From DATFDN01 sp963762525 (GTDB taxonomy: Bacteria > Pseudomonadota > Alphaproteobacteria > Acetobacterales > Acetobacteraceae), in the NCBI GenBank assembly GCA_963762525.1, contig CAVXKT010000001.1, positions 62,001 to 126,000 of the forward strand: 64,000 nt of DNA, read 5' to 3'. Position 1 is the first letter of the stretch. Each line of letters opens with the position of its first letter. The position numbers and the translations under genes are program-made. Of this stretch, positions 24,100 to 33,210 are shown in pieces. Below the pieces are notes generated by a model. The model was not told where the DNA came from. It searched no databases and saw only the letters and a program-made list of their open reading frames with translations.

Positions 24100-25263
24100 T
24101 CACCCGAACAACCGCCGCGAGGCGATGCGCGCGCCCGCCGCCAGGCTCGCCAGCTTCGCCCACACCACATCCTCCGCCACGCGCCCGCGGCCGGCGGAGG
24201 TGTCGAAGCCGCAATCGGTGCCCGCCAGAACCCGCATCGGATCGCCGACGGCGCGGGCCACCGCCTCGATCCGGTCGGCCACCACCTCCTGGTGCTCGAC
24301 GAAATTGGTGAGCGTGTCGATCACCCCGGCGACAACCAACTGCTCTCCTTCCAGCCCGCCGAGGCAGCGATACTCGTGCGCGTGGCGCGGATTGGCGAAG
24401 GGCAGCACGAAGCCGCCGACGCGGGCTTGCCGAATGGCCGGCAGAACCGCGTCCAGCGCCACGTCGCAATCGTGCGGACCCTCGTAATTGCCCCAGCAGG
24501 CGTGCAGCCGCACCCGCTCGGGCGGGATGTTCACCAGCGCGGCGTTGATGGCGCCGACGACCCGCTCGACGAAGCCCACGAAGTCCGAAAGCGGGCGGTC
24601 CTGGTAGCTCAGATGCCGCTCCATCGCGAGGTCGGGGGCGTCGATCTGCAGCACCGCGCCGCTGGCGACGATGGCCTCATACTCGACCCGAAGCGCCGCG
24701 CCGAGCGCCGCCAGATACGCCTCCTCGGTGTCGTAGAAGCGGTTGCGGAGCGCCGCGGCGATGATGCCCGGCGAGGGCGCCGTGAGGAAGGTCTCGGCGA
24801 ACCCGCCGGGTGCGGCAGCGAGGGCGGCGCGGAAGTCGGCGCACTCGGCCTCGATCGCCGCCGGGTCCAAATAGCGGATCACGCCCACTGCTTCCGGCAC
24901 GCCCGCGACGTTGCTGACCGCGATGCCCACACCGTCATGCGCCGCCTTCCAGGCGCCGAACGCCGGATAGCGCGCGACGTCGGCAAAGCTCCGGCGGCTC
25001 CAGCCGCCGCCGAAGCCGCTCATGCGGCGGCAGACGTAAAGGAAGAACGCCTCGCGTTGCTGCTCGCCGTTATTTCCGACGTCGATCCCGGCGGCGAGCT
25101 GGCGGGCCACGATGCCGGCGAGCGCCGCCCGGCCCTCGGCCGCGATCTCGGCCTCGTCCACCGCCTCGCCGCGGGCGCGGCTTGCGTAGAGCGCGGTCAG
25201 TTGCGCCGGCCGGGGAAGGCTGCCGGCGTGGGTGGTGAGGATACGGGTTTCGCTGCGTAACAT
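24100..25263 (-). CDS. Cobalamin-independent methionine synthase-like protein (MetE C-terminal fold)
   Basis: The 387-residue protein matches stand-alone MetE-C/UROD-superfamily enzymes. It opens ILTTHAGSLPRPAQL, contains VGNNGEQQREAFFLY, EAIVASGAVLQIDAPDLAME and LHACWGNYEGPHDCDVALD, and ends with GVIDTLTNFVEHQEVVADRI and AGTDCGFDTSAG. His, Cys and Cys zinc ligands are visible in HACWGN and TDCGF. It lacks the N-terminal half of true MetE, so it probably transfers methyl groups from a different donor or acts in C1/xenobiotic demethylation. ATG 25263 is chosen; the open frame upstream overlaps msrP and is spurious. Confidence 0.85.
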   Translation of the reverse strand: MLRSETRILTTHAGSLPRPAQLTALYASRARGEAVDEAEIAAEGRAALAGIVARQLAAGIDVGNNGEQQREAFFLYVCRRMSGFGGGWSRRSFADVARYPAFGAWKAAHDGVGIAVSNVAGVPEAVGVIRYLDPAAIEAECADFRAALAAAPGGFAETFLTAPSPGIIAAALRNRFYDTEEAYLAALGAALRVEYEAIVASGAVLQIDAPDLAMERHLSYQDRPLSDFVGFVERVVGAINAALVNIPPERVRLHACWGNYEGPHDCDVALDAVLPAIRQARVGGFVLPFANPRHAHEYRCLGGLEGEQLVVAGVIDTLTNFVEHQEVVADRIEAVARAVGDPMRVLAGTDCGFDTSAGRGRVAEDVVWAKLASLAAGARIASRRLFG

Positions 25264-25374
25264 GGCAATTGATCCAGATGAGTATCCGCAAGCGCCTTCG
25301 CAGCGTAGAAGGAGCGGCGGCGGGATGACAGGGGTGGTCGCCGCCCCACATGGTTGGCCGGACAAGGAGGCGAC

Positions 25375-26314
25375 ATGCGCATCAACAAGCGAAGGGGCTG
25401 GGAGCTGCCCGAACGGCTGGTGACGCCGGAGCAGGTCGTGCTGAACCGTCGGGCGGTGCTCGGCGGCGCGATGGCGCTGGCCGCCGCCGGGTCGGTCACG
25501 GCCCGGGCCGCCGACCTCATGGCGCCGCGCGAGGCCAAGTTCGCCCCCGGCGCCGAGCGCACGATCACGCCCGAGAAGGACGCCACAACCTACAATAACT
25601 ACTACGAGTTCAGCGAGGAGAAGGATTGCTGGCCGCTGGCGCAGAAGATGGTCGTCACCGATCCCTGGGCGATCCGCATCGACGGGCTGGTGAAGACCCC
25701 GCGCACCATCGATTTCGCCGACCTGATGAAGCAGGTAAAGTTGGAGGAGCGCGTCTACCGCCATCGCTGCGTCGAGGCGTGGTCGATGGTGGTGCCCTGG
25801 GACGGCTTTCCGATGCGCAAGCTGATGGACATCGCCGAGCCGCTGGGTTCGGCCAAATACATGGTCTTCACCACCGTCGAGCAGCCGAAGACCATGCCGG
25901 GCCTCTCCAACCCGATCTATCCCTGGCCCTATGTGGAGGCGGTCACGGTCGCCGAGGCGGCGAACGAGCTCGCCTTCATCACCGTCGGCATGTACGGCAA
26001 GTCGCTGCCCAAGGTCAGCGGGGCGCCGATCCGCATGACCCTGCCCTGGAAATACGGCTTCAAATCCGGCAAGGCGTTCGTCAAGGTGAGCTTTACCGAA
26101 AAACGCCCGCCGACGATGTGGGCGCAGATCGCGCCGGACGAGTACCGGCTTCTGGGCCAATGTCAATCCGGCCGTTTCGCACCCGCGATGGAGTCAGGCG
26201 AGCGAGCGTGTCCTGGGCACCGACGAGCGGATTCCGACGAAGATCTACAATGGCTACGGCGAGTACGTATCCGCCTTGTATGACGGCGTGAAAGGCGAGA
26301 AGCTGTTTATGTGA
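25375..26314 (+). CDS. msrP: Protein-methionine-sulfoxide reductase molybdopterin subunit MsrP (one frameshift)
   Basis: MsrP repairs oxidised methionine in periplasmic proteins with a molybdopterin cofactor. AAGGAGG precedes the ATG. A twin-arginine signal (LNRRAVLGGAMALAAAGS, Arg25-Arg26) is followed by TYNNYYEFSEEK, the cofactor-ligand Cys132 in YRHRCVEAWSMVVPWDGFP, and LPWKYGFKSGKAFVKVSF. One C inserted near 26145 breaks the frame. The restored tail reads GFWANVNPAVSHPRWSQASE and ends GVKGEKLFM, as in the family. The usual haem-membrane partner gene msrQ does not follow. Confidence 0.92.
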
Positions 26315-26613
26315 TTATCGTCCAGCGCGCGATGGCGGTGCTGGCGGCGGCGTTCCTGGTAAGCGCGGTCGGCATCGCCCTGATTGGCCCTCCCAACCTG
26401 CCGTTGGGCGCGGGGCTCTACATGCTCGATCGGCGCGTGCTCTACGCCGTGCAGCGCCACCTGGCCGACTGGCTGTGGGAGGGCGCAGCGATGCCGCTGC
26501 TGGTGCGCCCCGCCTGGCTGTTGCCGGCGGCGCTCGGCATCGTCTGCGCCGGCATCGCACTCACCGTCGCCTCCGCCGGCAGGCCGCAGCGGCTGCCGCG
26601 CCGGCGCCTCTGA
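26311..26613 (+). CDS. Two-helix small membrane protein in the msrQ position
   Basis: A GTG that overlaps the msrP stop (GTGA) opens a 100-residue protein with two likely membrane helices: VLAAAFLVSAVGIALIG (9-25) and LLPAALGIVCAGIALTVAS (70-88). Between them is a conserved-looking amphipathic stretch (DRRVLYAVQRHLADWLWEG). It is not MsrQ, which has about 200 residues and haem-binding histidines. Tight coupling to msrP suggests a linked role, perhaps in anchoring, but the function is unknown. Its end meets the histidine kinase end head-on one base apart. Confidence 0.65.
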   Translation: MIIVQRAMAVLAAAFLVSAVGIALIGPPNLPLGAGLYMLDRRVLYAVQRHLADWLWEGAAMPLLVRPAWLLPAALGIVCAGIALTVASAGRPQRLPRRRL

Positions 26614-26614
26614 T

Positions 26615-27964
26615 TCAGGACCCCGCGAACCGCACCATCGCCCGCAAACCCGGCGCGTTGTCGGCGAGTGTCAGCGTCGCATCGTGCAGATCGGCCACGG
26701 CGCGCACCAGCGAAAGGCCAAGCCCCGTGCCCGGCGTGCCCCGGCTCGCATCCAGGCGCACGAAGCGCTGCTGGACGCGGTCGCGCTCGCCCTCGGCAAT
26801 CCCGGGGCCGTCGTCCATCACCGCCAGGCACACGCCGGCGCCCTCCGCCCTCAGCGCCACCCCGATTCGCGTCCCGGGCGGCGTGTGGCGGAGGGCGTTG
26901 CCGAGCAAGTTGGCCAGCATCTGGCCGAGCAGGTCGCGATCGCCGCGCACCCGCAAGCCCGGGGTGATGTCGGTATGGAGCTTGTGTTCCGCCTCCTCGG
27001 CATCCGGGCCGAACGCCTCGGCGAGGCGCAAGGTCAGCGTGCTCAGGTCCACCAACTCGAAACCGCCGCGTCGGTCGCCGCTTTCGATCTGCGCAATTCG
27101 CAGCAGGGCGTTGAACGTTGCGATGATCTCGTCGGTCTCGCCGAGCGCGCGCTCCACGGCGCCGCGCAGCTCCTCGGCCGAGCCGGCATGCAGCGCCGCG
27201 CCCTCCAGGTGCTGACGCAGCCGCGTGAGCGGGGTGCGCAGATCGTGCGCGATGTCGTCGGTGACTTGGCGCAAGCTTCCGGTGAGCGCGCCGATGCGAT
27301 CGAGCATCAGGTTGATCGCGACGCCGATACGGGCGATCTCGGCGCCGCCTGCGAGGCGAGGAATGCGGCGCTCGATCTCACCCGTGCCGATGCGTCCGGC
27401 GACATCGGCGATGGTCTGCACGCCGCGCAACACCCGGCGGCTGACGAAATAGCCCGACAACAGGCCGAACAGCAGGGTGCCGATCTCGGTCCACACGAAG
27501 GCGCTCAGAAACGTGCTCTCAAGCGCATCGAGCTGCTCGGCGCTGCGCCCGACCATCAACCCCCAGCCGTTGGTCAGCCCGACGCCATTGACCAGCAGCA
27601 CGGCGTCCCGGTCGGCCCGGCGCGGCACCGTCAGCCACGCCCAGCCGTCCGGCACCGGCAGCGCCGGCAGGTTGCCCTCCAGCACGCTGCCGTCCGCCGC
27701 CTCCAGCAGATAGAACCGCTGACCATCTCGCGCGGCGTCGGTGCGGGTCTCCACCGCCGCCCGCAAGCCGTCGGCGCCGCCGTCCTCGACGCTCGCGAGC
27801 AAGGCCCGCCGGTCGCCCGCGATGTCGCCGCTCATCTGCGACAACACCTGGTTGCGCGAGATCGCGAACAGCACGCCGAACACCACCAGCGCGACCAGGG
27901 CGAAGGCGACGGCGTTGCCGAGCGCCACCCGGAACGCGGTGGTGGCGAGAACCCTACCGAGCAC
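26615..27964 (-). CDS. Sensor histidine kinase
   Basis: 449 residues starting at GTG 27964, which overlaps the response-regulator stop by 11 bases. Two membrane helices (about 14-36 and 157-175) flank a periplasmic sensor region. A HAMP linker follows (residues 175-228), then the H-box DDIAHDLRTPLTRLR with His240 as phosphoacceptor, an N-box (LANLLGNALRHTPPG), and glycine motifs (MDDGPGIAEG, GTGLGLSLVRAVADLH). It should phosphorylate the regulator encoded just upstream. The layout resembles QseC/TctE-type kinases; the signal is unknown. Confidence 0.93.
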   Translation of the reverse strand: MLGRVLATTAFRVALGNAVAFALVALVVFGVLFAISRNQVLSQMSGDIAGDRRALLASVEDGGADGLRAAVETRTDAARDGQRFYLLEAADGSVLEGNLPALPVPDGWAWLTVPRRADRDAVLLVNGVGLTNGWGLMVGRSAEQLDALESTFLSAFVWTEIGTLLFGLLSGYFVSRRVLRGVQTIADVAGRIGTGEIERRIPRLAGGAEIARIGVAINLMLDRIGALTGSLRQVTDDIAHDLRTPLTRLRQHLEGAALHAGSAEELRGAVERALGETDEIIATFNALLRIAQIESGDRRGGFELVDLSTLTLRLAEAFGPDAEEAEHKLHTDITPGLRVRGDRDLLGQMLANLLGNALRHTPPGTRIGVALRAEGAGVCLAVMDDGPGIAEGERDRVQQRFVRLDASRGTPGTGLGLSLVRAVADLHDATLTLADNAPGLRAMVRFAGS

Positions 27965-28631
27965 GGATCACGTAGCCGACGCCGCGCACCGTATGGATCA
28001 ACGGCCCCTCGAAGCCGCGCTCGATCTTGGCGCGCAGGCGGCTGACATGGGTGTCCACCACATTGGTCTGCGGATCGAAGTGAAACTCCCACACCTTTTC
28101 CAGCAGCATGGTCCGCGTCACCACCTGGTCGGCATGGCGCATCAGGTATTCCAGCAGCTGGAACTCGCGCGGCTGCAAATCGATGGGCCGGCCGGCGCGC
28201 TGCACGGTGCGGCGCAGCAGATCGACCTCGAGATCGCCGACCCGCAGCACGGTTTCGGTGGCGGCGACGGCGGGGCGGCGGCCGAGCGCGTTCACCCGCG
28301 CCGCCAGCTCGGAAAAGGCGAAGGGCTTGGTCAGGTAATCGTCGCCGCCGGCATCGAGGCCGCTGACGCGATCCGGGACCGACCCGCGCGCCGAGAGAAA
28401 CAGAACCGGCGTCTGCACCCCCGACCCGCGCAAGGTCTGCACCAGCCGCAACCCGTCGATGCCGCCGGGCAGCATCCGATCGACGATCAGCACGTCGAAG
28501 CCGCCATCGGCGGCGAGGAACAAGCCGTCGCGCCCATTGCCGGCGACATCGACCGCATGACCGGATTCACGCAGCCCGTCGGCCACGTAGGCGGCGGTCT
28601 CGGCATCGTCTTCGACGACCAGAAGCTTCAC
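27954..28631 (-). CDS. OmpR/PhoB-family response regulator
   Basis: 225 residues from GTG 28631. The receiver domain has the acidic pocket LLVVEDD, the phosphoacceptor Asp51 in VLIVDRMLPGG and Lys102 in YLTKPF. The C-terminal winged helix shows LQPREFQLLEYLMRHADQVV and NVVDTHVSRLRAKIERGFEG followed by HTVRGVGYVIR. It should bind tandem DNA repeats as a dimer. It is encoded downstream of the PepSY protein and just before the kinase, and a family A palindromic repeat fills the space upstream of it. Confidence 0.94.
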   Translation of the reverse strand: MKLLVVEDDAETAAYVADGLRESGHAVDVAGNGRDGLFLAADGGFDVLIVDRMLPGGIDGLRLVQTLRGSGVQTPVLFLSARGSVPDRVSGLDAGGDDYLTKPFAFSELAARVNALGRRPAVAATETVLRVGDLEVDLLRRTVQRAGRPIDLQPREFQLLEYLMRHADQVVTRTMLLEKVWEFHFDPQTNVVDTHVSRLRAKIERGFEGPLIHTVRGVGYVIRAR

Positions 28632-28650
28632 ACGTGCTCTCCGCGCGATG

Positions 28651-28791
28651 CCCTCACCCGCCGCGCCGGGGCGCGGCGACCTCTCCCGCGAGCGGGAGAG
28701 GTGCAGCGAAGCTCGCAGCACGGCGCATTGTGGACCAATCCCTCTCCCGCTCACGGGAGAGGTCGGCCGGTGGAAGCGGGCCGGGTGAGGG
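28651..28791. repeat. Composite palindromic repeat, family A
   Basis: Outer arms CCCTCACCC (28651-28659) and GGGTGAGGG (28783-28791) enclose two hairpins, CTCTCCCGC-ga-GCGGGAGAG near 28681 and CCTCTCCCG-ctca-CGGGAGAGG near 28741. The right arm ends one base from the PepSY stop codon. It lies between PepSY and the response regulator and may terminate, stabilise or separate the two parts of the transcript. Confidence 0.75.
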
Positions 28792-29398
28792 TCAGTCGTT
28801 GTCCTGCTCGCCGTCGCCGTCGCCGGCTTTCGCCTGCTTGGTCCCGGCATCGGCCGCCCGGGCTCACCTGCCCGTTCGTCGCATCAACCAGATAGCTATG
28901 CGTGCCGCCGTTGCCGATCACGTCCACGTCGATCATGACATGCCCGCCCTTCAGCACGTAATTGGCCTCCAGCGCGCGCCCGCCGCCCTGCTGTTCGGCC
29001 CTGGCGACGCCGTTCGCGAGGCTCACCGGCGCGCCGGCCGCCTGCCGGACCGCATTCGCCGGCAGACCGTCGCCGGCCAGCGCATTGGCGGGCAGGTTCG
29101 TCACCGCCCCGGCGGCGCCGGTCGCGGGATCGACGATCACCTGCCGCAGCCCGGCGCCGGTCGCGACCGTGACCTCATAGGCGTTGATCTTGGTGTTGAA
29201 CTCATAACCGACATCGACGGCATGGCCGCCGACCTTCGCCTCGGCCGCTTGGATGGCCGCCGTCGGCGCCACCCGCGCCGCGGTTACGCCCGCCATCTCC
29301 GCCTGCTCGCCGCCGGTTGCCGCGAACGCCGGCATGGCGCCGAGCGCCAGCACGGCGCCGAGCACGGCGGGGGTCAAGAACTTGGTATTTCCGAACAT
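28792..29398 (-). CDS. Secreted PepSY-domain protein (one frameshift)
   Basis: About 201 residues. GAAGGAGAA precedes the ATG, and the signal peptide ends AMPAFAA. Two PepSY-like repeats are visible: AIQAAEAKVGGHAVDVGYEF followed by YEVTVATGAGLRQVIVDPAT, and later GGGRALEANYVLKGGHVMID followed by DVIGNGGTHSYLVDATNG. One inserted C near 28855 shifts the frame; the restored tail is charged and repetitive (GDGDGEQDND). PepSY domains often bind or inhibit peptidases, or act as envelope-stress sensors beside two-component systems. It is upstream of the response regulator and kinase on the same strand. Confidence 0.85.
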
Positions 29399-29411
29399 TC
29401 CGGTTCTCCTT

Positions 29412-29492
29412 CACCGGGCTTCGTTGCCCGGTGACGGGGGACTTAGAGACCGCCGAATTGGCGCGCTTCGGTACGGGCTATACGCTTCGGTA
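29412..29492 (-). promoter_or_regulatory. Leader hairpin and tandem direct repeats upstream of the PepSY gene
   Basis: Two copies of GCTTCGGTA (plus strand, 29465-29473 and 29484-29492) stand 19 bases apart, 67-94 bases before the PepSY start. Between them and the gene a perfect hairpin, CACCGGGC-N6-GCCCGGTG (29412-29433), ends a few bases before the Shine-Dalgarno. Tandem repeats fit an OmpR-type regulator, and the hairpin would lie in the mRNA leader. The repeats overlap the last codons of the neighbouring ligase gene. Confidence 0.4.
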
Positions 29493-30452
29493 TAAAAGCT
29501 GGGCCGTCCGGCAGCTTCGCGGGTCCTTGTCGTCGCGCCAGCGCAGCAGGCGCGAGCCGTGGCGGAACTTGCCCGCGGTGATGTGGTCGGCGCTGACCTC
29601 CACCGCCAACGAAGGTTCGGCGGGAATCGCCTGCCGCGGCTTGGGCGACCAGCGGCTCGGGCCGCCCGGCGCCTCGCCGGTGAAGCCGCCGCGTCCGAGC
29701 AGCGGGCGTACACGCGGCTCCGCCTCGCCGTCCGGCAGGCAACGGCCGACATAATTCAACAGACCCGAATCATCATAGAGGCCGAGCAGCAGGTATTCGA
29801 TGCGCTTGGTTCCGCTCTTCAGGTAAACGCCGCCGACGACGCAATCGACGGTCTTCCAGAGCTTGAATTTCACCATTGCCCGCTTGCCGGGCTGGTACGG
29901 GAGATCGAGCCGCTTGGCGATGATGCCGTCGAGATCCTTCCCGACATCCTTGAGCCAACCGCGCGCCGCCGCCGCCGAACGCGTCTGCGGCGCCATCTTG
30001 ACCAACGGCGCTTCGCCGATCCGCTCGAACAGGGCGGCGAGCGCCGCCCGACGCTCCTCGAACGGCCAGCCGAGCGCCGAGCGTCCGCAATCGTCGGCCA
30101 GCAGATCGAAGGCAACCAAAGTGGCCGGATGTTCGGCCGACAGTTTGGCGATGCGCGACGCCGCCGGGTGCAGGCGCAGCTGCAACGCGTTGAACGCGGC
30201 GCCCTCGATCAACAATTCGCCGTCCAGCACGAAGCGGCGCACGGCCAGGGCGCGCATCGCCGCCGCCGTTTCCGGAAAGAAGCGCGCGAGCGGACGCTGG
30301 CGCCGCGATTGCAGCGCCACATCGGCGTCGTCGCGGAACGCCAGGCAGCGGAACCCGTCATATTTCGGCTCGAACGCCCAGCCCGGCTCGTCCGGCAACT
30401 CTCCCGGCTCCGCCTCCATCGGCTCCAAGTCGAGCGGAACCGGCCAGCTCAT
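29478..30452 (-). CDS. Stand-alone ATP-dependent DNA ligase (LigC/LigD-ligase type)
   Basis: A 324-residue ligase. The adenylation motif FEPKYDGFRCLAF places the AMP-accepting Lys at residue 30. Motif III is in LVAFDLLADDCG, motif IV in DLDGIIAKRLDLPYQPGKR and motif V in MVKFKLWKTVDCVVGGVY. An OB-fold domain follows (VEVSADHITAGKFRHGSRLL, WRDDKDPRSC). It lacks the primase and nuclease domains of LigD, so it probably acts in an accessory end-joining or base-excision role. No Ku gene is in the window. The ATG overlaps the AsmA stop (ATGA), so it is co-translated with that gene. Confidence 0.9.
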   Translation of the reverse strand: MSWPVPLDLEPMEAEPGELPDEPGWAFEPKYDGFRCLAFRDDADVALQSRRQRPLARFFPETAAAMRALAVRRFVLDGELLIEGAAFNALQLRLHPAASRIAKLSAEHPATLVAFDLLADDCGRSALGWPFEERRAALAALFERIGEAPLVKMAPQTRSAAAARGWLKDVGKDLDGIIAKRLDLPYQPGKRAMVKFKLWKTVDCVVGGVYLKSGTKRIEYLLLGLYDDSGLLNYVGRCLPDGEAEPRVRPLLGRGGFTGEAPGGPSRWSPKPRQAIPAEPSLAVEVSADHITAGKFRHGSRLLRWRDDKDPRSCRTAQLLYRSV

Positions 30453-32377
30453 CGCGCCGCAGCTGCATTGTGCGCCGCCGGCGGGGTGCCGGGCGCCTTC
30501 CGGCGCGCCTGCATCAACAGCGCCTCGCAGCGGTGATGGTCCGCGGTCCCGAACTGGATCGTGGGCAGCAGCGCCAAGGGCGCCAGCAGCACGCCGAGCG
30601 CGCCCGCCGCCCCGGCACGCGCCACCGTTTGCGCGCTCGGCAACACCGCGGGGTGCTTGAGCGTGCCGGAAATGTCGATGGGTCCGGGAACGCTGCCGAT
30701 GGTGAAATGCTTGGGCAGCGTCCGGATGGTGAACCGCATCGCCTCGTCGCGCATGTTCACGCTGCCCGCGCCCTGCACGATCGCCTCCCCGGTATCGAGA
30801 ATCAGCGCCCGCGAGCGGAGAATGCCGCGATCAAGCGCGAAATCGGCGACCAGGCACTCGATCCGCGTGCGCTTCGGCAGCCCGATTCCCGACAGCACCG
30901 CGTTCCCGAACTCCAATCCCGACAGATCGACCAGCACCGCGCTGAGATCGCCGCCGACCATGCCGAGCACGATCTCGCCATTGCCGACGGCCGCGATGGC
31001 CGCCAGCAAGTCGCCGTCGCCGCGAATACGGGCGCTGCCGGAGAGCGCGCCCGTGCCCTGAAAGGCCCGCGTCGCCGCCATCAGCCGCGCCAGGTCGAGA
31101 CTTTGGAAATCGATCTCGGCCGCAGCGCGCACCCCATGCTGGAGAGGCGCGAGATCGATATTTGCGTCGATCCGGCCGGCGCCGACACCGAAGCGCAGCG
31201 GATGCAGCGCCACCCGGCCATCGACGATATCAAGCGCCGCTTCGAGATTATCGAGCGGCATCGAGCGGCCCTCGATCTGCCTTGCCCGATAGCGCAGATG
31301 CACGTCGGCATAACTGAACTGCGGGATGCTTAGGGGTGTGGCCGGCAGCAGGCCCGGCGACGGCGGCGACGGCTTGCCCGGAGGCGTGCCGCCTACGAGC
31401 CCGCCGAGATCGGCAAGCCGCACCGCGCGCGAGAAGAGCTCGGCTTGCACCACCGGGCGCGGCTCGGCCGGAGTGACGGCGATCGTGCCTTCGAGGTCGC
31501 TCGCGCCGACGCGGCCGGCGATGTCGTGGAAGCGAATGCCGTGATCGGCGAGGTCGATCGCGCCGGCAAGCTGGTATGGCGGTGTTTCGGGCAGCGCGAT
31601 GCCGATCAACGGCCGCAGCCCGCTCAGGCTCGGCCCGGCCAAACGGAGTTCGAGCTTGGCGCCGGACAGCGTTAGCGGCTGATCGATCGTGCCGCGCAGG
31701 CGCATCTCGGTCGCGCCCTCGGCGAGGCGCAAATCCACCGGCCAGGGCTGCGTAGTGTCGCGCAATGCCAGCGCGGCGCCTCCCTCCATGCGCGCCGTGA
31801 TCGGCTGACCGGCATAGGTGCCGCGCGCCTCGGCAAGGAGCGTGGCAGGCTGGCCCGTCGGCTGCCGGGTCTCGACGGCGACCTGGAAATCCGCCCGCAA
31901 CGGCGCCAGCACGGCATGGATCTTCCCGCCGGTGATCGTCAGCGCGCCGATCTCCGGACCGGTGCCGCCGGAAGAGGTCACGGTCAGACGGTAATTCGCC
32001 TGATGCGCCGGCGTCTCGGCCACGAACAGGTCCGGATCCCCGAGGTTGATCGACGGAATCACGATTTGCCGGTGGCGCAAATAGGCCCACAAATCGAGGC
32101 GAATGGTCAGCCGGCGGATGCGGGCGAGCGGCGGGTCTTTGTCCGACCACCCGGGGGGATTGGCGATCACCACGTCATCGGCGGTGATGCTCGCGACCCT
32201 GCCGGGGCTCATGTGCAGCGCGCCGATCGTGACCGGCCGACCGATGGCGGCCGAGGCGCGCGCCTGCACCAGCGGTCGCAGGGCGGCGGGACCGAGCGCG
32301 ACGGCCGCCCCGAAACCGCCGCCAAGCAGCAGAACCGGCAGGCCGAGCGCGAGCAGCCATTTCGTGCGCCGTCGCAT
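30449..32377 (-). CDS. AsmA-family envelope protein
   Basis: A 642-residue protein with one N-terminal membrane helix (KWLLALGLPVLLLGGGFGAA) followed by a long periplasmic region. AsmA hallmarks are IGRPVTIGALHMSPGRVASI near the start and the C-terminal repeat region (TRIECLVADFALDRGILRSR, MRFTIRTLPKHFTIGSVPGP, then DISGTLKHPAVLPS). AsmA-like proteins are long beta-groove tubes thought to move phospholipids to the outer membrane. ATG 32377 opens the basic leader MRRRTKW. It is the first gene of a two-gene unit with the DNA ligase, and is divergent from rpsD across 189 bases. Confidence 0.88.
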   Translation of the reverse strand: MRRRTKWLLALGLPVLLLGGGFGAAVALGPAALRPLVQARASAAIGRPVTIGALHMSPGRVASITADDVVIANPPGWSDKDPPLARIRRLTIRLDLWAYLRHRQIVIPSINLGDPDLFVAETPAHQANYRLTVTSSGGTGPEIGALTITGGKIHAVLAPLRADFQVAVETRQPTGQPATLLAEARGTYAGQPITARMEGGAALALRDTTQPWPVDLRLAEGATEMRLRGTIDQPLTLSGAKLELRLAGPSLSGLRPLIGIALPETPPYQLAGAIDLADHGIRFHDIAGRVGASDLEGTIAVTPAEPRPVVQAELFSRAVRLADLGGLVGGTPPGKPSPPSPGLLPATPLSIPQFSYADVHLRYRARQIEGRSMPLDNLEAALDIVDGRVALHPLRFGVGAGRIDANIDLAPLQHGVRAAAEIDFQSLDLARLMAATRAFQGTGALSGSARIRGDGDLLAAIAAVGNGEIVLGMVGGDLSAVLVDLSGLEFGNAVLSGIGLPKRTRIECLVADFALDRGILRSRALILDTGEAIVQGAGSVNMRDEAMRFTIRTLPKHFTIGSVPGPIDISGTLKHPAVLPSAQTVARAGAAGALGVLLAPLALLPTIQFGTADHHRCEALLMQARRKAPGTPPAAHNAAAAR

Positions 32378-32566
32378 CGCCAATCCTAACGCAGAAGCAC
32401 CATTTTGGTCACGATGTGAACCGATCACGGTTCGGCGTTTGACTTCCCGCCCGCCTCGCCCCTATAGGCCGCGCACTGCCGGGAACGTGGACGGACCTCG
32501 GTGTCCGCGCCCGCCGCGCGAGCGGCCTACCGGTGCAACAAACAGAGACGAAGGATACCGCGCCGC

Positions 32567-33182
32567 ATGACCAAGCGGGTCGAAAGCAAATTCAAGATCA
32601 ATCGCCGGCTCGGCGTCAATCTCTGGGGCCGACCGAAGTCGCCGATCAACAAGCGCGACTATGGCCCCGGCCAGCACGGCCAGCGCCGCAAGAAGGTGAC
32701 GGATTTCGGCGTCGCAGCTCGCCGCCAAGCAGAAGCTGAAGGGCTACTACGGCAATATCAGCGAGAAGCAGTTCCGTAAGTACTACCAGGAGGCGGTGCG
32801 CCGGAAGGGCGATACCTCGGAGAACCTGATCGATCTGCTGGAGCGGCGCCTGGACGCGGTCATCTACCGCATGAAATTCGCCATCACACCGTTCGCCGCG
32901 CGCCAGTTCGTCTCCCACGGGCATATCCTGGTCAACGGCAAGCGCGTCAACATCCCCTCCTATATCGTCAGGGACAACGACACCGTCGAGGTGAAGGAAC
33001 GTTCGAAACAGCTCGGCGTGGTGCTCGACGCCGCGCAGACCAACGAGCGGGATACACCCGAATATGTCGAGGTCGATCACCGCGCCATGAAGGGCCGGTT
33101 CCTGCGGGCGCCGAAGCTTTCGGACGTTCCCTACCCGGTGCAGATGGAGCCGAACCTGGTGGTGGAATTCTACTCGCGCTGA
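32567..33182 (+). CDS. rpsD: 30S ribosomal protein S4 (one frameshift)
   Basis: S4 nucleates 30S assembly by binding 16S rRNA. The start MTKRVESKFKINRRLGVNLW and PINKRDYGPGQHGQRRKKV match S4. The second part has RLDAVIYRMKFAITPFAARQ, the S4 RNA-binding domain (FVSHGHILVNGKRVNIPSYI) and ends NLVVEFYSR. One C inserted near 32713 (GTCGCAG for GTGCAG) shifts the frame between FG and QLAAKQKLKGYYG. Without it the product is 204 residues, exactly the usual size. Because S4 is essential and normally single-copy, the shift is almost certainly a sequence error. Confidence 0.97.
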
Positions 33183-33210
33183 ACCGCTTTCAACTCCGAG
33201 AGAATACGTC

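Noticed and set aside
25264..26166. Upstream extension of the MetE-like gene
   Set aside because: It is antisense to msrP, and the family N-terminus begins at 25263.
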